A DNA stretch of 64,000 nucleotides, taken from positions 8,370,001 through 8,434,000 of the forward strand of contig NZ_CP036426.1 of assembly GCF_007752535.1 (NCBI RefSeq), read 5' to 3'. Positions 60,086 through 64,000 of the stretch are shown here, piece by piece. A program made the translations under genes and the position numbers. The notes under the pieces were generated by a model that saw only the letters and a list, made by a program, of their open reading frames with translations, had not been told where the DNA came from and made no database searches. The number at the start of each line of letters is the position of its first letter. The stretch's first letter is position 1. The stretch comes from Tautonia plasticadhaerens. GTDB lineage: Bacteria; Planctomycetota; Planctomycetia; Isosphaerales; Isosphaeraceae.

Positions 60086-60693
60086 CCCGGAAGCCGCTTG
60101 TGATTGCCACCACGCTTCGCTATTCATGATTGATCCCAAACGGGTGTCCTGCCCGCGAAGGATGTCCGGCGGCCGACCCGCTCCTCTCCTGTCGGCGGCC
60201 GACTCGACCTCCCGGCCGGCCCCGGGGACTTTCGAAGTCCGCGGTCCCCGGCCAGGTGTTTTCGCGTACGCCATCGTCTCGAATCCGCATCACCGCCCGA
60301 ATGTGTCGACGACCCCCGCGCCGCCTGGCGGCGGGAGGCCGTCGTGATCCGTGTTCCGGTCACCCACCTCAGCGCGCGGAGCAGGGCCTCGCCGAGGGCC
60401 GTCGGCCCCGGGTGCGCCCGGCCCCCGCCGAGGATCCGGAGTCGGCCCGCGCCGATCCCCCCCGGAGGTCCCTGGTCTCAATGGCGTCGAACCCCCCGAC
60501 CCGAGGCCCCGGCGGGCGACGCGACGCGTCGGCCCCGGGCGGCGAGGGGGGAGGGATGCGGATCGATCCGACCTGATCCGACTGATCGTCCTCGGATGCC
60601 GGCCACCCGGCAGGGACTTCGATGGCCCGGGCCACGAGCCCCGTCGCACCCGAGCGACTCGCCGAGGAGAAGTCCCGCTCTCGCGGAGTCATC
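60086..60693. other. Long gap, no convincing gene
   Basis: About 600 bases. The first 60 are AT-richer (GCTTGTGATTGCCACCACGCTTCG...TATTCATGATTG) and could hold a promoter, but no well-spaced consensus is clear. Several frames stay open on both strands, as expected at 70% GC, yet none has domain-like content or a good ribosome site before 60694. Confidence 0.4.
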
Positions 60694-60915
60694 ATGAGTC
60701 GATGCGAGATGTTCGTCGCCGTGATCCTGGGGGCCGCCCTGGGCTCGGCGGGCTGCTCCGACCAGGGCGGCGTCATCAACGAGACGGTCCGCCCCCCCGA
60801 CGACCCGGACGCGGCCTCGGAAGGCCTGGCCGCCCCGATCTCCCCCGCGGCCGACGCGCCCCCGGCAGGTCCGCAGTCCATCAAGAACCAGGTCGGCGGC
60901 GGGACGCCGCAATAA
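60694..60915 (+). CDS. Small lipoprotein upstream of the second pilin gene
   Basis: A 73-residue lipoprotein. The start at 60694 follows CGGAGTCATC. Signal and lipobox: [16 protein letters not shown], with Cys near residue 21. The mature part is Pro/Asp/Ala-rich ([17 protein letters not shown]). It lies 113 bp before the DUF1559 gene, echoing the lipoprotein-pilin pairing at 19407-20995, although the lipoproteins are not similar. Function unknown. Confidence 0.7.
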   Translation: MSRCEMFVAVILGAALGSAGCSDQGGVINETVRPPDDPDAASEGLAAPISPAADAPPAGPQSIKNQVGGGTPQ

Positions 60916-61028
60916 TCGCCGCCCCCCCGCGCCAGGCCGTGCCGCCCCCGCCCCGGCGGCCGGCCCCGATCCCGCGACCCCCCGGGGCGATTTCCTACCC
61001 GATCCATTCTCCCGAGGATCCCCTTCCG

Positions 61029-62126
61029 ATGCGACCCGACCATCCCCCCCCGATCGCCGGGAGCCGCAGGCTCCGCGGCTTCACCCTGATCGAGCTGCTC
61101 GTCGTCATCGCCATCATCGGCGTCCTGATCGCCCTGCTGCTGCCCGCCGTGCAGAGCGCCCGGGAAGCCGCCCGCCGGGCCCAGTGCACCAACAACATGA
61201 AGCAGCTGGCCCTGGCCCTGCACAACTACATGGACGTCAACGGCACGACGCCCATGGGCCTCTATTACCAGCGCAACAGCGACGGCGATTTCTACACCTC
61301 GGGCAGCCTGTTCGTCCCGCTCATGCAGTTCGTCGAGGGGACGCAGGTCTTCAACATGATGAACTTCAGCCTGAACATGTACGCCTCGGCCAACACGTCG
61401 GTGTCGGCCGTGGGCGTGGCGACGCTCTGGTGCCCCAGCGACGCGGCGATCAGCGAGAGCCACACCTACCCGGCCGGCACCGGCGCCTTCGATGGCGTCG
61501 AGCTGCCGATGCGCTACTCCAGCTACGCCGGCAACGCCGGCACCTGGTTCCAGACCCCGCCGAACACCTCCACGGTCTTCGGCGAGCGCATGGGCCAGCG
61601 CAACGGCATGATGTACTTCGTGGGCTTCCCCCCGGACATCGGCAAGAGCGGCTCCGCCGCGACGATCGCCGACGTCCGCGACGGCACGAGCAATACCTTC
61701 GCCTTCGGCGAGCGCGCCCACGGCATGCTGCCGGACAGCCAGATCCACGACTGGCAGTGGTGGTCCTCGGGCAATAACGGCGACACGCTGTTCACCACCT
61801 ACCACCCGCTCAACCCGCACCGCAAGATCCCGAACTTCGAGTGCAACGCCGGCTGCGTGAACCTCGGCGGCGGCTTCTCGACCTGGGTCAACTCCGCGTC
61901 CAGCTTCCACCCCGGCGGCGCGAACTTCGCCTTCATGGACGGCTCGGTCCGCTTCCTGAAGGACACGATCGACTCCTGGCCGATCGACACCTCCACCGGC
62001 TTCCCCCTGGGCGTCAGCCGGCCGAGCCCCTACCTCTGGGTCGTCGCCCCGGCGGCCAAGGTGGGCGTCTACCAGGCGCTCTCGACCCGCAAGGGCGGCG
62101 AGGTCATCAGCGCCGACCAGTTCTGA
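61029..62126 (+). CDS. DUF1559 prepilin-like surface protein (second)
   Basis: A 365-residue type IV pilin-like protein. Prepilin motif: [20 protein letters not shown], preceded by an 18-residue leader. The family stretch [20 protein letters not shown] is nearly identical to that of the 19407-20408 gene, whereas the body is diverged. The C-terminal marker [20 protein letters not shown] precedes an extra segment and the ending [10 protein letters not shown]. The central part is larger than in the first copy by about 30 residues. Followed by a 12-bp hairpin. Confidence 0.92.
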   Translation: MRPDHPPPIAGSRRLRGFTLIELLVVIAIIGVLIALLLPAVQSAREAARRAQCTNNMKQLALALHNYMDVNGTTPMGLYYQRNSDGDFYTSGSLFVPLMQFVEGTQVFNMMNFSLNMYASANTSVSAVGVATLWCPSDAAISESHTYPAGTGAFDGVELPMRYSSYAGNAGTWFQTPPNTSTVFGERMGQRNGMMYFVGFPPDIGKSGSAATIADVRDGTSNTFAFGERAHGMLPDSQIHDWQWWSSGNNGDTLFTTYHPLNPHRKIPNFECNAGCVNLGGGFSTWVNSASSFHPGGANFAFMDGSVRFLKDTIDSWPIDTSTGFPLGVSRPSPYLWVVAPAAKVGVYQALSTRKGGEVISADQF

Positions 62127-62156
62127 TCCCGCCCGATTGCCAAGGAGCCGGAATCC

Positions 62157-62184
62157 GGGCCGGGGGGCCATCGCCCCCCGGCCC
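62157..62184 (+). terminator. 12-bp hairpin with CATC loop after the pilin gene
   Basis: GGGCCGGGGGGC (62157-62168) and GCCCCCCGGCCC (62173-62184) form a perfect stem with a CATC loop, 30 bases after the stop. It is followed by a pyrimidine-rich CTCCCCCTTCC stretch. Confidence 0.65.
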
Positions 62185-62355
62185 TCCCCCTTCCTGGGCA
62201 CGGCCCGGGCCCGATCCGGGCCGCACCTCCCCGGGAATCCCCCCGACCGGCCCGGCCAGGGCGGGAATCCCGTTGCATCGGGGGATCGCTCATCCCTAGA
62301 ATCGTGACGTCGGTGCGAGTTCTCCCATCGGTCGATCGGTGCGATGGAGGGCGGC

Positions 62356-62625
62356 ATGGAACACGGCGTCCCGCTCGACCGCCTGCCGGCGGGCCTGCAC
62401 TTCCCCCCCGAGTTCGAGGGCCGCATCCGGTACGACGCCGATCGGCGTCGCCTGGCCTTCCTCGGCTTCATGAGCCGGGCCGATTTCGACACCCTCTCCC
62501 GGCTCAGCCCCGACTGGCCCTACCGCCGGGCCGTGGAGGAGCTGTTCCGGTCCGGAACCGCCGACGACGCCCCCCCTCGATGGGGCCTGAGGCGCCTGCT
62601 CGCGTCGGTCTCCGGGATGTCCTGA
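62356..62625 (+). CDS. Small hypothetical protein
   Basis: An 89-residue soluble protein (93 if the ATG at 62344 is used; GGAGGG at 62346-62351 favours 62356). Sequence features: LDRLPAGLHFPPEFEGRIRY, DADRRRLAFLGFMSRADFDT and LSRLSPDWPYRRAVEELF. I recognise no domain, but the composition is protein-like and not repetitive. Similar short proteins occur in planctomycetes. Convergent with the DUF427 gene, with a weak hairpin between. Confidence 0.65.
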   Translation: MEHGVPLDRLPAGLHFPPEFEGRIRYDADRRRLAFLGFMSRADFDTLSRLSPDWPYRRAVEELFRSGTADDAPPRWGLRRLLASVSGMS

Positions 62626-62627
62626 CC

Positions 62628-62651
62628 GGATCGGGCCGGCCGGGCCGATCC
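62628..62651. terminator. Weak hairpin between convergent genes
   Basis: GGATCGG (62628-62634) and CCGATCC (62645-62651) pair over 7 bp around a self-complementary GCCGGCCGGG loop. It begins 2 bases after the 62356-62625 stop and could serve either strand. Confidence 0.35.
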
Positions 62652-62681
62652 TGCCGACCCGACGGCCCGCCGCCGGGCGGG

Positions 62682-63032
62682 TCACTGCACGACGATCGCG
62701 CCGACCTTGTCCCGGTCGAACGACAGGTGGTCCTTGATCGCGGCGACCTCGGCCCTGGGGTCCTCGTAGCTCCAGGCCACGTCGTCGATGACCCGATCGC
62801 CGACGGACAGGCGGAAGTAGGATGCGTCCCCCTTGAACGGGCAGTGCGTCGACCGCTCGCCTCGATCCATCGCCGCCATGACGACGTCTTCCCTGGGGAG
62901 GTAGTAGGCCGTCGCCATCGCCCCCTCCTTCAGGGCGAGGGCCCGAGTCGAGTCGGCGATCGTCTTGTCGGCGTAGGTCACGAGGACTCGGCCGGCGACC
63001 GGCTCGATGGTGATCTGGTGCGGGTTGCTCAT
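62682..63032 (-). CDS. DUF427 family protein
   Basis: A 116-residue protein matching DUF427: KTIADSTRALALKEGAMATA, then YYLPREDVVMAAMDRGERSTHCPFKGDASYF, and VAWSYEDPRAEVAAIKDHLS. The THCPFKGDA motif is diagnostic. The family has a beta-rich (tandem beta-barrel-like) fold and no established enzymatic role. The start at 63032 places the usual short N-terminus (ITIEPVAGRVLV). Monocistronic. Confidence 0.9.
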   Translation of the reverse strand: MSNPHQITIEPVAGRVLVTYADKTIADSTRALALKEGAMATAYYLPREDVVMAAMDRGERSTHCPFKGDASYFRLSVGDRVIDDVAWSYEDPRAEVAAIKDHLSFDRDKVGAIVVQ

Positions 63033-63403
63033 CGCGGGGCATGCCTCCGGGTCGAGCTCGGGGGGTCTGGTCCGATCGGATCCCTCCCATCCTCGCAGGT
63101 TCCGGGCCTCCGGCAAGGCCGTCGGCCCTCGGAGGGCCGACGGCCCCGTCGCCCACCCCGACGCCGACGCCGACGGCCTCGAATATCGGGACGGTCCCGG
63201 CCGTCTCCGATCCGGGACGGTACGTCGATGGTCTCGCATCGGCGTCGGGCGTCGGGCCGTCGACCTCCGATCGGCCCGGGACTCGCCCGACTGGGGTCCC
63301 CTCCGCCGTCCACATCGGTTCGACCCGGATGAGGGCCGATCGGCGGGCCGCACCCCCCGACGGGCCGACGGGCCGACGGGCCGGAACGAAACGGAGTCTC
63401 GAC
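63033..63403. other. Divergent intergenic region
   Basis: About 370 bases between the divergent DUF427 and cytochrome genes, so promoters for both should lie here. It is GC-rich throughout with short direct repeats (GACGCCGACGCCGACG near 63160; GACGGGCCGACGGGCC near 63360). I could not identify a convincing promoter or operator. Confidence 0.4.
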
Positions 63404-64000
63404 ATGCGACCGGCATCCTCGACGAGATCCTCGGCATCCCTCCGGCGGCTCGGCGCGACGGCGATGCTGCTGCTAGCGTCCCCGCCGACAAGCCGGGCCG
63501 CCGACGACGGCCCGGCCCCTCCCCCCCCGGCCGAGGTCCTGGAGGCCGGCCGGGAGCTGTTCACCCGGTCCTGGATGCCGGGAGACCCGAGGAGCCGGGC
63601 GGGGGACGGCCTCGGGCCGGTCTTCAACGCCCAAGCCTGCGTCGACTGCCACGACCGGGGGGGCGTCGGCGGCGCCGGCCTGTCGGCCCGGAACATCGAG
63701 ATCGCCTCGGCCTCCGGGGGGGCCCCGGGCGGGGCGCCCGGGTTCTTCTACGCCATGAACATGAACTTCGCCGCCGGGCGGTTCGAGTACCGCTTCGGGC
63801 CCCCGCCGTCGGGCCGGGCCGGCCGCGAGCCCGACCCGGCCGACCGGGCGAGGCTGGAGGCGATCCACCCCGGCTTCCGGGAGGCGTCCGGCGTGGTGCT
63901 CCACCGCTTCGGGGTCGACCCCGAATATGCCTCCTGGAGGGCCGGGGTGCCGGGGAGACACGGCCTCGTCTCGGTCCGGATCTCCCGGAGGAACCCGACT
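63404..64000 (+). CDS. Di-heme c-type cytochrome, DUF1111-like (start only)
   Basis: The first 199 codons are in the window; the gene runs off the right end. The start at 63404 is followed by a signal peptide (LGATAMLLLASPPTSRAADD). Then comes VLEAGRELFTRSWMPGD and the first heme site CVDCH in VFNAQACVDCHDRGGVGGAG. This layout fits the DUF1111/di-heme oxidoreductase (MauG/peroxidase-like) group with a second CxxCH further on. The protein is exported and heme-loaded in the periplasm. The electron-transfer partner is unknown. Confidence 0.85.
   Translation, partial: MRPASSTRSSASLRRLGATAMLLLASPPTSRAADDGPAPPPPAEVLEAGRELFTRSWMPGDPRSRAGDGLGPVFNAQACVDCHDRGGVGGAGLSARNIEIASASGGAPGGAPGFFYAMNMNFAAGRFEYRFGPPPSGRAGREPDPADRARLEAIHPGFREASGVVLHRFGVDPEYASWRAGVPGRHGLVSVRISRRNPT

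Noticed and set aside
60130-60576. ORFs in the 60.1-60.6 kb gap
   Set aside because: Several frames are open but all are Arg/Pro-rich with no ribosome site or domain, and opposing frames are equally open.
1-64000. tRNA, rRNA, riboswitch or prophage genes
   Set aside because: Reading both strands I saw no cloverleaf with a TTCGANNC arm, no rRNA signature, no recognisable riboswitch core and no phage structural genes. A tRNAscan or Rfam run would be decisive.

Overview
This is a very GC-rich (about 70%), gene-dense chromosomal segment from a planctomycete. Markers are two DUF1559 pilin-like genes ending in the typical ...[10 protein letters not shown] tail, an ECF sigma factor with a long C-terminal extension, a PEP-CTERM protein, a surface protein with an 'LEPRALLS' N-terminal motif, a BlaI/BlaR1-like pair, and short one-helix proteins beginning like MRIPRFRMTIRR. 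The gene style fits Isosphaeraceae (for example Tautonia or Paludisphaera); that placement is inferred from style alone.

Layout. 1-21,000 is mostly core: a cut-off gene end, a Gly/Tyr/His-rich secreted protein, a SUMF1-like protein, a BlaI-BlaR1-like operon with a candidate operator, a large GT-C/YfhO-like membrane protein, a vWA/glutamine-amidotransferase-like membrane protein, rsmA (ksgA), riboflavin synthase, two tandem paralogous HEAT-repeat membrane proteins, a Tat-exported aldo/keto reductase, a DUF1232 protein, and a pilin-lipoprotein operon with a recognisable sigma70-type promoter. Between rsmA and ribE sits a compact 477-bp cassette: a GxxExxY gene bounded by 21-bp perfect inverted repeats.

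21,300-27,980 is an accessory island of lower GC and many repeats. It holds a REP-associated tyrosine transposase (RAYT) between two inverted REP palindromes, a DUF5946 gene whose tail runs into one REP, a second unrelated palindrome family, a small secreted protein, a 100-bp site folding like an integron attC, an IS110-family recombinase followed by 13 perfect GAGGGC units, two small low-GC genes, and an IS256-family element abutting one of them.

27,980-64,000 returns to core-like content: a Lys/Arg-rich family protein, a PP2C/SpoIIE phosphatase, an AftB-like glycosyltransferase, a nucleoside deaminase, a PEP-CTERM protein, an ADP-ribosylglycohydrolase, the ECF-TPR sigma factor, a CnoX-like thioredoxin, a receiver-HATPase regulator, an ExbB-ExbD-ExbD set, a nitrilase-type hydrolase, a VCBS/metalloprotease, an HPP protein, a BON-MscS channel, a Uma2 nuclease, a BatA/vWA protein, a ThuA protein, uvsE, a fasciclin lipoprotein, a HEAT-repeat protein, a P1B-type ATPase, a second pilin gene, a DUF427 protein and the start of a di-heme (DUF1111-like) cytochrome.

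Two patterns cut across the window. Four otherwise good genes (GxxExxY, sigma factor, nitrilase, HPP) carry five apparent single-base losses; three lie in short G or C runs, so sequencing error must be excluded before calling pseudogenes. Most transcription units end in long, perfectly paired GC hairpins without a T-tract. Two copies of a roughly 158-bp double-palindrome repeat lie about 21.8 kb apart.
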